Shown here: positions 6,566 to 14,165 of the stretch, one piece after another
Numbering within the stretch: the first letter of the stretch is position 1
Layout of the letters: the number at the start of each line of letters is the position of its first letter
Assembly: GCA_022567855.1 (NCBI GenBank)
Contig: JADFGE010000029.1
Location: 1-14,165 of the forward strand
Direction of reading: 5' to 3'
Length of the DNA: 14,165 nucleotides
DNA from: Planctomycetota bacterium
GTDB lineage: Bacteria > Planctomycetota > Phycisphaerae > Phycisphaerales > SM1A02
Program-made: the position numbers and the translations under genes
The notes under the pieces: model-generated
The model's database searches: none
What the model saw: only the letters and a program-made list of their open reading frames with translations
Told to the model about the DNA's origin: nothing

Positions 6566-7606
6566 ATGCCGGAAACGAAAAATACCGACTTTGATCGTCC
6601 GGGTGGATACGCCATGCCCAAGGGCGCGACGCAGACGATGCGGCGGTCCGCGTCGGCGATGCGCGAGGCCGCCATCGAGCTCTATGGCGATCAAGTTGCG
6701 CGCCATGAGCCGTCCAAGCCGCGCGCGAAGCAGCCCAAGCATCAGGCCCGCAACCCGGATACGCGCGTCTACGTCGGTGATTGCCGGGACGTGCTGGCCT
6801 TTTTGCCGGATAAGGGCAGCGTTGATCTCATCTTCGCCGATCCGCCTTTTAACTGGGATGTGCCGTACGACGAGTGGGATGACGGAATGCCGCGAGCCGA
6901 ATACGAGCGATTCACGTTCGATTGGCTCGATGCGTGCATCGAGGCGCTAGCGCCGCACGGCAGCCTGTGGATCAACATCCCCGACGACACCGCAGCCGAA
7001 ACGGTGCTGCATCTGAAGCGTCGCGGGCTGACGATGATCAACTGGTGCATCTGGCATTTCCGTTTCGGCCAGAACCGCACCAGCTCGTTCATTCTCAGCA
7101 AAGCCCATGTGCTGCACTTCGCCAAGAATCCCGACGATCGTATCTGGAACCCCGATGCCGTGCTCGAGCCGTCCGACCGCGCGACGGTCTATTTCGATCA
7201 GCGGACGATGGCCAAGGAGACCAACAAGGGCATGCGGGTGCCTATGGATGTCTGGTACGGTCAATATTGGGGGCGAGTTCAAGGCAACAACAAGGAGCGC
7301 CGTCACGGCCACCACAACCAGATTCCCGAGGCCTATCTGGAGCGCATCATTCATGCCTGCTCCAACGAAGGCGATCTTGTCCTCGATCCGTTCCTTGGCA
7401 GCGGCACGACCAGCACCGTTGCCCGCGCCCTGGGCCGACGATCCATTGGGATCGAGTACTCAGCCGTTCACGCCAAGAGCGCGTGGGAGCGCATCGTTGA
7501 CCTCGGCATGATCCGCAAAGGCGCCGCGATCGGCCAATCGACCGCGATCTTCAAGGCTCGACGCCCACGCCCCAAAGGATATGAAGCGCCGGCCGCCGCG
7601 ACCTAG
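6566..7606 (+). CDS. Solitary beta-class DNA methyltransferase (N6-adenine or N4-cytosine)
   Basis: A 346-residue amino-methyltransferase expected to transfer methyl from S-adenosylmethionine to adenine N6 or cytosine N4. Catalytic motif IV, DPPF (92-95, within LIFADPPFNW), comes first. The SAM-binding motif I, LDPFLGSGTT (from about 273), comes near the C-terminus, followed by GRRSIGIEYS. That order, with the recognition region between (about 160-255), defines the beta class, to which CcrM and HinfI methylases belong. HGHHNQIPEAYLERII before motif I matches the usual H(P)xQKPxxLxxRII pattern. The first 65 residues are basic and probably flexible. No restriction gene adjoins, so it resembles an orphan methylase or part of the cassette with Fic and the 72-residue protein. 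The start is set by the strong ribosome-binding site. Target sequence cannot be read from the protein. Its stop codon overlaps that of the convergent gene. Confidence 0.93.
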   Translation: MPETKNTDFDRPGGYAMPKGATQTMRRSASAMREAAIELYGDQVARHEPSKPRAKQPKHQARNPDTRVYVGDCRDVLAFLPDKGSVDLIFADPPFNWDVPYDEWDDGMPRAEYERFTFDWLDACIEALAPHGSLWINIPDDTAAETVLHLKRRGLTMINWCIWHFRFGQNRTSSFILSKAHVLHFAKNPDDRIWNPDAVLEPSDRATVYFDQRTMAKETNKGMRVPMDVWYGQYWGRVQGNNKERRHGHHNQIPEAYLERIIHACSNEGDLVLDPFLGSGTTSTVARALGRRSIGIEYSAVHAKSAWERIVDLGMIRKGAAIGQSTAIFKARRPRPKGYEAPAAAT

Positions 7607-8280
7607 GCGGCGCGATTCCGCGAAACTTGGAGCCATGTACGCCACAAAATGATCGGCGCAGTTATCGCGAGCGTGGGTAGGCAGACCCACAATAGTTCGC
7701 TGCGCAGAACGTCTGCGAAGTAGGGTGTAAAGACGCCGTGAACTCCCAGCGGTGACACGTGCAACGGTCGCCACGGCATGAAGTGTCGCGTGTTATCGAA
7801 GGGGGCGAAGAACGCGACGCCGAGTCCGCCATCGGTGAACGCGTCGAGAAATCCGTGGGAAGCGGTAATGAGGAAGAAGAATGCGACAAGCGCCCACCAT
7901 CGGCGACTGAAGCGCCTCGCATGATTGCGGTAGACCCACCACACGACGATGAGGCTCAGCAGCGCGGCGAAGGCAAGCGAGTGGGTCATGCCTCGATGAC
8001 CCCACGGGTCGCCATACTTCACGCCGTAGGCATGAAGGGCGACGTCCAGATCGGGCAAGGCCGAGCACGCCGTCGCCATCGGCCAGAACGTCCACGGCAT
8101 CTTCCGCGGGAACGCCGCCCTGCCGAAGGCAACAGCAACGAACGCATGTGTGAATACAGTGGCGATACGCGCTATCCCAGCTCGACGAGGCAATTGCCCA
8201 CGTGTACGGCACGAACTCCTCCCGGCCGCTGAATCGTACGCTGCGGTCGAGCAAGAAGGCGAGGGTCTAGGGTCGGCCAC
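7603..8280 (-). CDS. YdjM/DUF457-like membrane metal-dependent hydrolase
   Basis: A protein of up to 225 residues resembling the YdjM family of inner-membrane putative metal-dependent hydrolases. Conserved polar positions are present: FTHAF (His45), LPDLD (Asp77, Asp79), GHRGMTHS (His95, His100) and SHGFLDAFTDGG (His142, Asp146), numbered from the GTG at 8280. Hydrophobic segments near 68-80, 101-117, 127-141 and 197-213 suit an integral membrane protein. Family similarity begins only around residue 40, yet there is no ATG near it. Options are GTG at 8280, which adds an unrelated basic N-terminus, or TTG at 8193 (196 residues); neither has a good ribosome-binding site. The true start is therefore uncertain. 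It converges on the methyltransferase, sharing a CTAG at the stops, and diverges from the metalloprotease. Substrate unknown. Confidence 0.8.
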   Translation of the reverse strand: MADPRPSPSCSTAAYDSAAGRSSCRTRGQLPRRAGIARIATVFTHAFVAVAFGRAAFPRKMPWTFWPMATACSALPDLDVALHAYGVKYGDPWGHRGMTHSLAFAALLSLIVVWWVYRNHARRFSRRWWALVAFFFLITASHGFLDAFTDGGLGVAFFAPFDNTRHFMPWRPLHVSPLGVHGVFTPYFADVLRSELLWVCLPTLAITAPIILWRTWLQVSRNRAA

Positions 8281-8386
8281 AGGGGTTGCCGTGGAGAATT
8301 CGACCTTCTACCCCTGGCAAGGCGGCGATTCCTGACGTACGCTGTACCCGTCGCGCCCCCCAGTACCGCATGGTAGGAGTAGCACA

Positions 8387-11305
8387 ATGCGCCTCAGCGA
8401 ACACACCCTGACCCGGGTCGGCTCCGGGCTCGTCATCGGCCTCTGCGGGGGCTTGGTCCTCAGCACCAGCGGCCAGACCGCCCAAGATTCGACTCGCGCG
8501 GTTGGCCCGTCGATCGCGTCCTCTTCCCAACTTGACGGTGCGCCGATCGGTGGCTCCAACCGGCCGAACGAGGATCCGATCAACGTCGATGTCGATCTCG
8601 GCCGCTGGCTGGAAACAACTTTACCGGACGGAACGCTTGTGGTCGACGGATTCCCGCTGCCCGGACAAGGCGAGGTGACGCTGGAGCTTGAGCGCTTTGA
8701 GGTGACGCGCCCGGATACGCGCTACGTTCTGGGCCGGATCGGCGGCGGGGACGTCGAGCTCGGCTACCAACCTTCGAGACTCGCGCTGTATCGAGGCCGC
8801 GTTCGCGGTCTTGCCGATTCGCATGTGTTCATCGGATTTGGCGGCGGCAGCGCGGTTGGGTTCATCGATCCCGGCGGGGGAAGCCAGCGGTATGGCGTGT
8901 CGGCCGTGGCGAATGCGCACGTTCCGCCGGGGTGGACATCCTTGTCGGTGTTCCAAACTGATTCCGTCGTCAGTTTACCCCCGGGCGTCACCTTGTGTGG
9001 CGTCGACACATCCGGACTTGTTGCGGAGCCGGCCCCAGTGGGGGCACAGCTCGGCACACTCCCTCCGACGCCGCGCGTCATCGAGCTTGCGATCGAAACG
9101 GATTACGAGCTGTTCGAGCTGTTTAACGACATTGATGCGGTCGCCGATTATGTGATACTGTTATACGCAGCGGTCAGCGACATCTATCTGCGCGACGTCA
9201 ATGCCCGGATCATGCTGACGTTCGTTCGCGTGTGGGACACGCCTGATGATCTGTTCAACGAAGAAAACCCGCTGTTTGAGTTCCGGGACTATTGGAATAA
9301 GAACATGGGCGGAGTGCAGCGTGACGCAGCGCAGTTCTTCTCCGGCCGGCGAGATATGCCTTTTGGTGGCATTGCCTATGTCGGTGCGCTGTGCGGTGAC
9401 TTCGCCTACTCCGTCGTAGCGTATGCTCTGGGGTATTTCCCAAATCCGGATCTGCCCAGCGCCTTCCATTACGACGTTCACGTCACCGCCCATGAGCTGG
9501 GCCATAACTTCGGGGCGTTTCACTCTCATGACTACGGCATCGATACGTGCAACGATCTGTTCGGCCCGCCCGAGCGCGGTACGATCATGAGCTATTGCAG
9601 CCAGACGAGGAACGGCGGGAACGCCAATACCGATCTGCGAATCCACGCGATCATCAGCGATGTTATGGCAGTGTATTTCAACCAGATCGACTGCCTGTTT
9701 CACGATTGCAACGACAACGGCGTACCCGACGATCAGGATATATCCGAGGGCGCCAGCCTCGACGTGAACGGCAACGGCGTGCCGGATGAGTGCGAAGACT
9801 GCAACGGCAACGGCATACTCGACACGCTCGACATCTCTTCCGGTTTCAGCACCGATCTCAACGGCAACGACATCCCCGATGAATGTGAAGCCGACTGCAA
9901 CGGCAACGTCGTGCCGGATGATTGGGACATCTTCCTCGGCACGAGCCAGGATCTCAACGGCAACAACATTCCGGACGAATGTGAGCCCGATTGCAATGGC
10001 AACGGCGTTTCCGACTACAACGAGATTCAGGCCGACATGACCCTTGATGTGGACCGCAACCTCGTGCTCGATTCCTGCCAGGACTGCGACGACGACGGCA
10101 TCAACGACCTGGATGCGCTGGGTGGGGCGCACAACGTGTGGATCGCGAGTTATGATCCCGGCGGGGCAGCAAAGGAGTTCCACGCCGTCAGCGGGGCGTT
10201 CGTAAAAGCGTCCAAGTCGGGCGTTATCAACGACGGAAACGATCTGATTATTAGCGCCGACGGTCGGATTTTCGTTACCAGCAGTGCCGACGATCGCGTG
10301 GTGCAACTCAACGCGGCGGGCGAGTATGTCGGCGACTTCGTTGAGGCGGGGGCCGGCGGATTGAATTATCCCGCGGCCATGACCTTCGGACCCGATGGCG
10401 ATCTTTTCGTCGTCAGCCGTGACAACCACAGCGTTCTGCGGTACGACGGGCTGACCGGCACGTCTCTCGGCGCGTTCGTCTCCTCAGGCGCCGGCGGGCT
10501 CAGTTTTCCCTTTGGTCTTGCGTTTGGACCGGATGGCAACCTCTACGTCTCGAGCAATTCTGCCAGTGACACCATTCTTCGCTACGACGGTGCGACGGGA
10601 CAGTTCATCGACGTCTTCGTCGAGGCAGCCGACAACGGCGGGCTGAACAATCCGCGCGGACTATTGTTCATACCCAACGGAAACCTTCTCGTCGCCAGCT
10701 TCTTCACCGATCAGGTGCTCGAATACGACGGACAGACCGGCGCCTTTATCCGCCAGTTCAACAACGGTGGTACGGAAACGGCCCTCACGCTGGATGAACC
10801 GTGGGCCCTTCGCCTCGGGCGGACCGGCAACGTCTTTGTCAGCCGGCATCTGATCGGCGGCCCCAATGCCGGCGGTGGTGGGTTCAGCCAGCGCATCGCG
10901 AACCTCCACCTCAACACGACGAGAATCTTCGAGTTCGACGTCGATTCGGGTATATTCCTCCGCTCCTACGTCATGGGACACGACTCTGACGTGTGGTCGC
11001 CGACCGGTTTCGACTTCATGCCTGGACTCAACTCCGATTGCAATTTCAACCTGATCCCTGACAACTGCGACATCGCGGATGGCACGTCGCTTGATCAAAA
11101 CAACAACGGGATTCCAGACGAGTGCGAACCCCCCGGAATCCCCGGCGACCTCGACGGCGACGGTTCGGTTGGTGTCAAGGACCTGCTGATCCTGCTCGGC
11201 GATTGGGGGCCGTGCGATGACTGCAATGATTGCCTCGCCGATCTGGACGGCGACTGCTCCGTCGGCGTCAAGGATCTGCTCATTCTGCTGGGGAATTGGG
11301 GATAG
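8387..11305 (+). CDS. Secreted metzincin (M12B-like) zinc protease with calcium repeats, beta-propeller and dockerin-like tail
   Basis: A 972-residue exported protein. The ATG at 8387 has AGGAG seven bases upstream and opens a signal peptide (about residues 1-30). A propeptide-like region (about 60-215) precedes a metzincin domain (about 220-430). This has HELGHNFGAFH with zinc ligands His369, His373 and His379, catalytic Glu370, Gly376, and the Met-turn GTIMSYC (Met401); the pattern is that of reprolysin/adamalysin-like enzymes. Next come four and a half acidic units of 31-32 residues (440-580) of type DCNGNGxPD...DLNGNxIPDECE, resembling thrombospondin type-3 calcium loops. An NHL-like beta-propeller of about six blades follows (about 583-880), with repeats such as FGPDGNLYVSSNS and ILRYDGATG. 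One more calcium unit (884-915) and two dockerin-like repeats (920-941, 951-972) end the protein. Probably a calcium-stabilised extracellular or surface protease; substrate unknown. Confidence 0.92.
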   Translation: MRLSEHTLTRVGSGLVIGLCGGLVLSTSGQTAQDSTRAVGPSIASSSQLDGAPIGGSNRPNEDPINVDVDLGRWLETTLPDGTLVVDGFPLPGQGEVTLELERFEVTRPDTRYVLGRIGGGDVELGYQPSRLALYRGRVRGLADSHVFIGFGGGSAVGFIDPGGGSQRYGVSAVANAHVPPGWTSLSVFQTDSVVSLPPGVTLCGVDTSGLVAEPAPVGAQLGTLPPTPRVIELAIETDYELFELFNDIDAVADYVILLYAAVSDIYLRDVNARIMLTFVRVWDTPDDLFNEENPLFEFRDYWNKNMGGVQRDAAQFFSGRRDMPFGGIAYVGALCGDFAYSVVAYALGYFPNPDLPSAFHYDVHVTAHELGHNFGAFHSHDYGIDTCNDLFGPPERGTIMSYCSQTRNGGNANTDLRIHAIISDVMAVYFNQIDCLFHDCNDNGVPDDQDISEGASLDVNGNGVPDECEDCNGNGILDTLDISSGFSTDLNGNDIPDECEADCNGNVVPDDWDIFLGTSQDLNGNNIPDECEPDCNGNGVSDYNEIQADMTLDVDRNLVLDSCQDCDDDGINDLDALGGAHNVWIASYDPGGAAKEFHAVSGAFVKASKSGVINDGNDLIISADGRIFVTSSADDRVVQLNAAGEYVGDFVEAGAGGLNYPAAMTFGPDGDLFVVSRDNHSVLRYDGLTGTSLGAFVSSGAGGLSFPFGLAFGPDGNLYVSSNSASDTILRYDGATGQFIDVFVEAADNGGLNNPRGLLFIPNGNLLVASFFTDQVLEYDGQTGAFIRQFNNGGTETALTLDEPWALRLGRTGNVFVSRHLIGGPNAGGGGFSQRIANLHLNTTRIFEFDVDSGIFLRSYVMGHDSDVWSPTGFDFMPGLNSDCNFNLIPDNCDIADGTSLDQNNNGIPDECEPPGIPGDLDGDGSVGVKDLLILLGDWGPCDDCNDCLADLDGDCSVGVKDLLILLGNWG
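9704..10126 (+). repeat. Tandem 93-96-bp repeats encoding calcium-loop units
   Basis: Four full units (9704-9796, 9797-9892, 9893-9988, 9989-10081) and a partial fifth (10082-10126) encode DCNxNGxPD...DLNGNxIPDECE-type sequences. The first three are closest at the DNA level, sharing runs such as AACGGCAAC and GATGA(A/G)TG(T/C)GA. The fourth has drifted (DVDRNLVLDSCQ). The cysteines and Asp/Asn positions are the best-kept columns. Confidence 0.85.
11036..11131 (+). repeat. Detached sixth calcium-loop unit
   Basis: A single 32-codon unit (DCNFNLIPDNCDIADG...NNNGIPDECEP) of the same type as the array at 9704-10126, separated from it by the whole beta-propeller. The propeller is thus flanked on both sides by the same repeat family. 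Confidence 0.8.
11144..11302 (+). repeat. Paired dockerin-like calcium-binding repeats at the protease C-terminus
   Basis: Two 22-residue units, GDLDGDGSVGVKDLLILLGD and ADLDGDCSVGVKDLLILLGN (each ending in WG), are joined by a Cys/Asp-rich 9-residue linker. DxDGDxSVxxxDLxxLL fits the F-hand loop and helix of type I dockerin repeats. Such tails are widespread in planctomycete exported proteins; no cohesin is seen in the window. Confidence 0.8.
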
Positions 11306-11317
11306 CGGTAGCAGGCA

Positions 11318-12268
11318 TCAAGGCACAGTCCGGGGGCGGAGGCCAACGTCCACCACTTGAATCACATGCCGGCCGAGGCCCGGATTTACGAGTCGGTAGT
11401 CCAGCGCTTGCAGTGAATCGTTCAGCAGAACGTGGTCGATGTGATACAGGGGAAATGCGCGCGGGTACGTCGCGCCGTAGCCGTGCCCGGCTTGGTCGTA
11501 GGCGTGCTCCAAATCCGGGAACGCGATACGAAGGGCTGCACCACCGCGCGTCATGTTGAAATCGCCGATCACAATGTCCGGCGGCCCAGCGGCGACACTG
11601 TCAAGTAACCGGCGTAAACGTCGGGCCGTTTGCAGGCGCGGCGACCTCGGATCCGAGGGAAGGTCCACGGCGTAGATGGAGATCGCCCGCCCGAGCGTGG
11701 CCGTAGCGTCCAGCCGAAGATGCACGACCTCGATTCCGTCATTGGAGATCAATGTCTGGTACTCCAGCAGGGGAAGCCGGGTGAAGAAGAGGAACGGCCG
11801 AACGCGAAACGCCTTTCCCTTGGGGCCGAGCGTGTCGGTCAACGGGTCGTACTCTTTGAGGCCGCGGGCATTGGCGAGGATCGTTAGATCGGCATCGAGG
11901 TCGATGAAAATTGCGTTGCGGGCCTCGGCGTTGTCGTGGAGGGCGCCGGCATTTGGGTTCCAGTACGCGATGCGCACGCCGGCCGTCAGCGATGGCGAGT
12001 GATGGAGGATTCGGTGCTCGTGTAGCGTGAAGTAGCCGGCGAGCGCCAAGGCGGTGATCCCCCAGACGAGCAGTCGGCGTCTGCGCCGATGCGGTTTGTC
12101 GGCCGGCCTCAACGCGCCGAGAAAACCGAGCAGCGCGACCAGGATCGCCCCCGGCGTGGGGATCCACAGCAGCCACTGCGACCAGTCGTAGCGATCAGAG
12201 ACGATTCGTCCGGTCAGCCAGGCGATCAGCACGAGGATCGCCAGCGCGACCAAACCTGTGGCAACCAT
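11318..12268 (-). CDS. Membrane-anchored endonuclease/exonuclease/phosphatase (EEP) fold protein, active site partly degenerate
   Basis: A 316-residue protein from the ATG at 12268. A TTG at 12289 would add seven residues; residue numbers here count from that TTG. Three hydrophobic N-terminal segments (about 9-30, 40-60, 73-90) anchor a C-terminal EEP domain (about 103-323) that probably faces the periplasm. EEP landmarks seen are IAYWNPNAG (Asn111), YAVDLPSDPRSPR (206-218), IGDFNM (Asp243, Asn245), HIDHVLL (Asp285, His286) and a terminal His308. Two usual metal-site or catalytic residues are absent. The QE after the DxxxL strand reads DLTILANARG, so the metal-binding Glu is Asn140. The terminal SDH reads GRH, with Arg307 replacing the Asp that orients the histidine. 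Activity is uncertain. It lies 52 bases after the transporter gene on the same strand, possibly co-transcribed, and converges on the protease gene with a 12-base gap. Confidence 0.82.
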   Translation of the reverse strand: MVATGLVALAILVLIAWLTGRIVSDRYDWSQWLLWIPTPGAILVALLGFLGALRPADKPHRRRRRLLVWGITALALAGYFTLHEHRILHHSPSLTAGVRIAYWNPNAGALHDNAEARNAIFIDLDADLTILANARGLKEYDPLTDTLGPKGKAFRVRPFLFFTRLPLLEYQTLISNDGIEVVHLRLDATATLGRAISIYAVDLPSDPRSPRLQTARRLRRLLDSVAAGPPDIVIGDFNMTRGGAALRIAFPDLEHAYDQAGHGYGATYPRAFPLYHIDHVLLNDSLQALDYRLVNPGLGRHVIQVVDVGLRPRTVP

Positions 12269-12320
12269 GTTGAGCGTCGTACGGATCAACGGGCAACTGC
12301 TGTGTTACGGCCCAGTGGAA

Positions 12321-14153
12321 TCAAAACGGGAAGAACAGCGGCGCGACCGTGCATGCGATCACGGCCACGATCAAGGTGAGCGGCGTGCCCAGCTTCACGT
12401 AGTCCATGAATCGGTACCGGCCGGGCCCATAGACCATCAAATTGGTCTGGTAGGCGACGGGCGACATGAAGCTCGAGCCGGCCGCAGCCATGAGACAAAA
12501 GACGAACGGCTCCGGCCGCACGCCCAGATCACGCGCCGTGGCCATCATGATCGGGAACATCAGCACCGCAGCGCCGTAGTTCGTGATCAACTGCGCGAAA
12601 ACGGCGGCGAGCATGAACATCGCGAACAGCATCGCATGCGGGTTCTGGCTGACGCCGATCCGAGCGCACAGATCGAGGATCATGTGGGTGATGACATCCG
12701 CTGCGCCGGTTTGTTGCAGGGCAACGCCCATCCCCAGCGCGCAGCCGATCACGATTAGCACCTGCCAGTTGATGGCGGCTCGAGCCACGGTGCCCGTGAC
12801 GCATCGCGTCGTGATCATGGCCATGGCGCACAAAAAAGCGGCGATGACGGGTGAGATCGGCGTGACGGTCAGCATGACGATCAGCGCCGCGAGAATGCCC
12901 AGCGCCAGCCACGCCCGTTCATGTCGAACCGGTCGCGAGTCCTCGACCGTGGACACCAAATAGAAGTCGTCGCTGTTGCGGTAGGCGTCGACAAACCCGG
13001 CATGGGTGTCCAGCAGGAGCGTGTCGCCCGGCTTGAGAACGATGTCGCCGATCTTGGCGTTGATGTGCTCGCCGTTACGGTGGACCGCAATGATCGCGGC
13101 GTTGTATCGGCCGCGGAACTTGGATTTACGCACCGTTCGGCCCACCAGCGGCGAATTGTGCGACACGACCGCTTCGACGAACATCCGCGGTTGGCCGCCG
13201 ATGGCGAGCTTCTGCACTTGGTCCGTGGCCGGAACGAGGCCGCGAATCTTCCGCAGATCGACGACCGATTCGAGAACGCCGACGAACGCGAGGCGATCGT
13301 CGGCCTCGATGCGCTGGTTCGGGGAGACCGCCCAGAGAACCGTTCCCCGTCGTTCGATCTGCGTGAGGAACAACCCCGGAAGATGACGAAGCCCGGCCGC
13401 CTCGATGGTCTTGCCCACAATGGCGGAGTCGGGTTTGACAATCATTTCGACTTCGTACTTACGGGCGTCGAGCGTGACGGGCTCGGCCGGTGTGCGCTGC
13501 GGCAGGAGCCACTTCGAGGTCAGCGCGATGAACACAATCCCCGCTATCGCGGTCGGCACACCGATCGCGGCGATGCCCCAGAATTGCACGGTGGAAGAAG
13601 GCTCGCTCACACCAAGGGAGGCGGGCCATTGCTGCTCTTGAGAGTCAGCGAGAAAACGAATGAACAATCCCATCACGACGATATTGGACGCCGTGCCGAT
13701 GTAGGTCAGCTTCCCGCCCAGGATCGCCGCGAAGCTCAGGGGCATGAACAGCTTGGAGGGACTGATGCGCAGTTTCTTCGCCCAATCCCCGACGATGGGG
13801 AGATACATCGCCACGATCGGCGTGTTGTTGAGGAAGGCGGAAGCGGCTGCGGTCGGAAAGACGAGCCGCGCAAGTGCAGCGCGCTGCCCTGTTCCCTTGC
13901 CAAGCATCCCGGAAACCATGGGCTGAAGCAGACCGGTCTTCTCAACTGCACGTGCCAGGACGTACAGGGCGGCGACTGTGATCGGGGCGGGGTTGCTAAA
14001 CCCCTGTAGCGCCTGAGCTGTGTCGATCACCCCGGCCAAGAGCAGTACGACCACCGCCCCAAAGATGACCAAAGAGGGCGGATACCGGTCCCGCGCCATC
14101 AATACGAAGGCTATAACGATGACCGCCGCGGTAAACCAGGCCTGCCAGGTCAT
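12321..14153 (-). CDS. SLC13/DASS-family transporter with two RCK_C domains
   Basis: A 610-residue permease of the divalent-anion/sodium symporter (SLC13, CitT-like) superfamily, probably moving sulfate, a dicarboxylate or a similar anion across the inner membrane. The first membrane half (about 1-215) holds the hairpin signature FLNNTP (107-112) and GGKLTYIGTASN (146-157). Two cytoplasmic RCK_C (TrkA_C) domains follow: 229-305 (KPDSAIVGKTIEAAGL) and 323-400 (SHNSPLVGRTVRKSKF, with KPGDTLLLDT). The second half (about 415-610) has the matching elements ITNYGAAV (523-530) and SFMSPVAYQTN (561-571). Length and order are those of bacterial SLC13 proteins with paired RCK_C domains, often annotated as sulfur-deprivation-response or sulfate permeases. 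RCK_C domains usually bind a regulatory ligand. The ATG at 14153 gives a natural start at the first membrane helix; the window ends 12 bases upstream, so a longer start cannot be excluded. Confidence 0.94.
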   Translation of the reverse strand: MTWQAWFTAAVIVIAFVLMARDRYPPSLVIFGAVVVLLLAGVIDTAQALQGFSNPAPITVAALYVLARAVEKTGLLQPMVSGMLGKGTGQRAALARLVFPTAAASAFLNNTPIVAMYLPIVGDWAKKLRISPSKLFMPLSFAAILGGKLTYIGTASNIVVMGLFIRFLADSQEQQWPASLGVSEPSSTVQFWGIAAIGVPTAIAGIVFIALTSKWLLPQRTPAEPVTLDARKYEVEMIVKPDSAIVGKTIEAAGLRHLPGLFLTQIERRGTVLWAVSPNQRIEADDRLAFVGVLESVVDLRKIRGLVPATDQVQKLAIGGQPRMFVEAVVSHNSPLVGRTVRKSKFRGRYNAAIIAVHRNGEHINAKIGDIVLKPGDTLLLDTHAGFVDAYRNSDDFYLVSTVEDSRPVRHERAWLALGILAALIVMLTVTPISPVIAAFLCAMAMITTRCVTGTVARAAINWQVLIVIGCALGMGVALQQTGAADVITHMILDLCARIGVSQNPHAMLFAMFMLAAVFAQLITNYGAAVLMFPIMMATARDLGVRPEPFVFCLMAAAGSSFMSPVAYQTNLMVYGPGRYRFMDYVKLGTPLTLIVAVIACTVAPLFFPF

Positions 14154-14165
14154 AGCGACGATGGG

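Noticed and set aside
6566..7606. Part of a restriction-modification system
   Set aside because: No endonuclease candidate lies on either side; the neighbours are Fic, a 72-residue protein and a YdjM-like membrane protein.
9704..10126. CRISPR-like or non-coding tandem repeat
   Set aside because: The 93-96-bp units are in frame, diverge mainly at wobble positions and encode a recognised calcium-loop repeat; there are no spacers.
9161..10429. A 422-codon minus-strand open frame opposite the metalloprotease
   Set aside because: It is antisense to the zinc-protease and calcium-repeat coding region, its repetitive Val/Ala/Ile text mirrors those repeats, and it has no recognisable domain. Long shadow frames are expected at this GC content.
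12921..14009. A 362-codon plus-strand open frame opposite the SLC13 transporter
   Set aside because: The opposite strand encodes an unmistakable transporter; this frame is rich in Arg, Asp, Gly and His with no motif.

Overview
The window looks like chromosomal DNA of a planctomycete, most likely from the Phycisphaerae side of Planctomycetota. It is GC-rich. One secreted protein carries the DCNGNGxPDECE calcium-loop repeats and the C-terminal GDLDGDGSVGVKDLLILLGDWG-type tail that are very common in exported proteins of that group. No tRNA, rRNA, insertion sequence, integrase or CRISPR array was seen, and no gap between genes exceeds about 185 bases.

Layout, left to right. (1) Positions 110-1912, minus strand: TolC-type outer-membrane efflux lipoprotein. 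(2) Positions 2095-4866, plus strand, divergent from it: a protein with a complete GH35 beta-galactosidase architecture but with both catalytic glutamates, and nearly the whole sugar pocket, replaced. (3) Positions 5025-7606, plus strand: a compact cassette of a Fic-family AMP-transferase with inhibitory helix and C-terminal winged helix, a 72-residue protein of unknown function, and a solitary beta-class DNA methyltransferase. A 32-bp imperfect palindrome lies over the putative Fic promoter. (4) Positions 7603-8280, minus strand: a YdjM-like membrane metal-dependent hydrolase, whose stop codon shares a CTAG palindrome with the methyltransferase stop. (5) Positions 8387-11305, plus strand: a secreted metzincin protease with calcium repeats, a beta-propeller and dockerin-like repeats. 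(6) Positions 11318-14153, minus strand: an SLC13-type transporter with two RCK_C domains, followed by a membrane-anchored EEP-fold protein that has lost some metal-site residues.

Most genes here look like independent housekeeping or envelope functions. The parts most likely to hold new biology are the predicted GH35 pseudoenzyme and the Fic / small protein / methyltransferase cassette, which has its own probable operator. No restriction endonuclease lies next to the methyltransferase, so a classical restriction-modification reading is not supported. The link between Fic and methylation is inferred from gene order and strand only.
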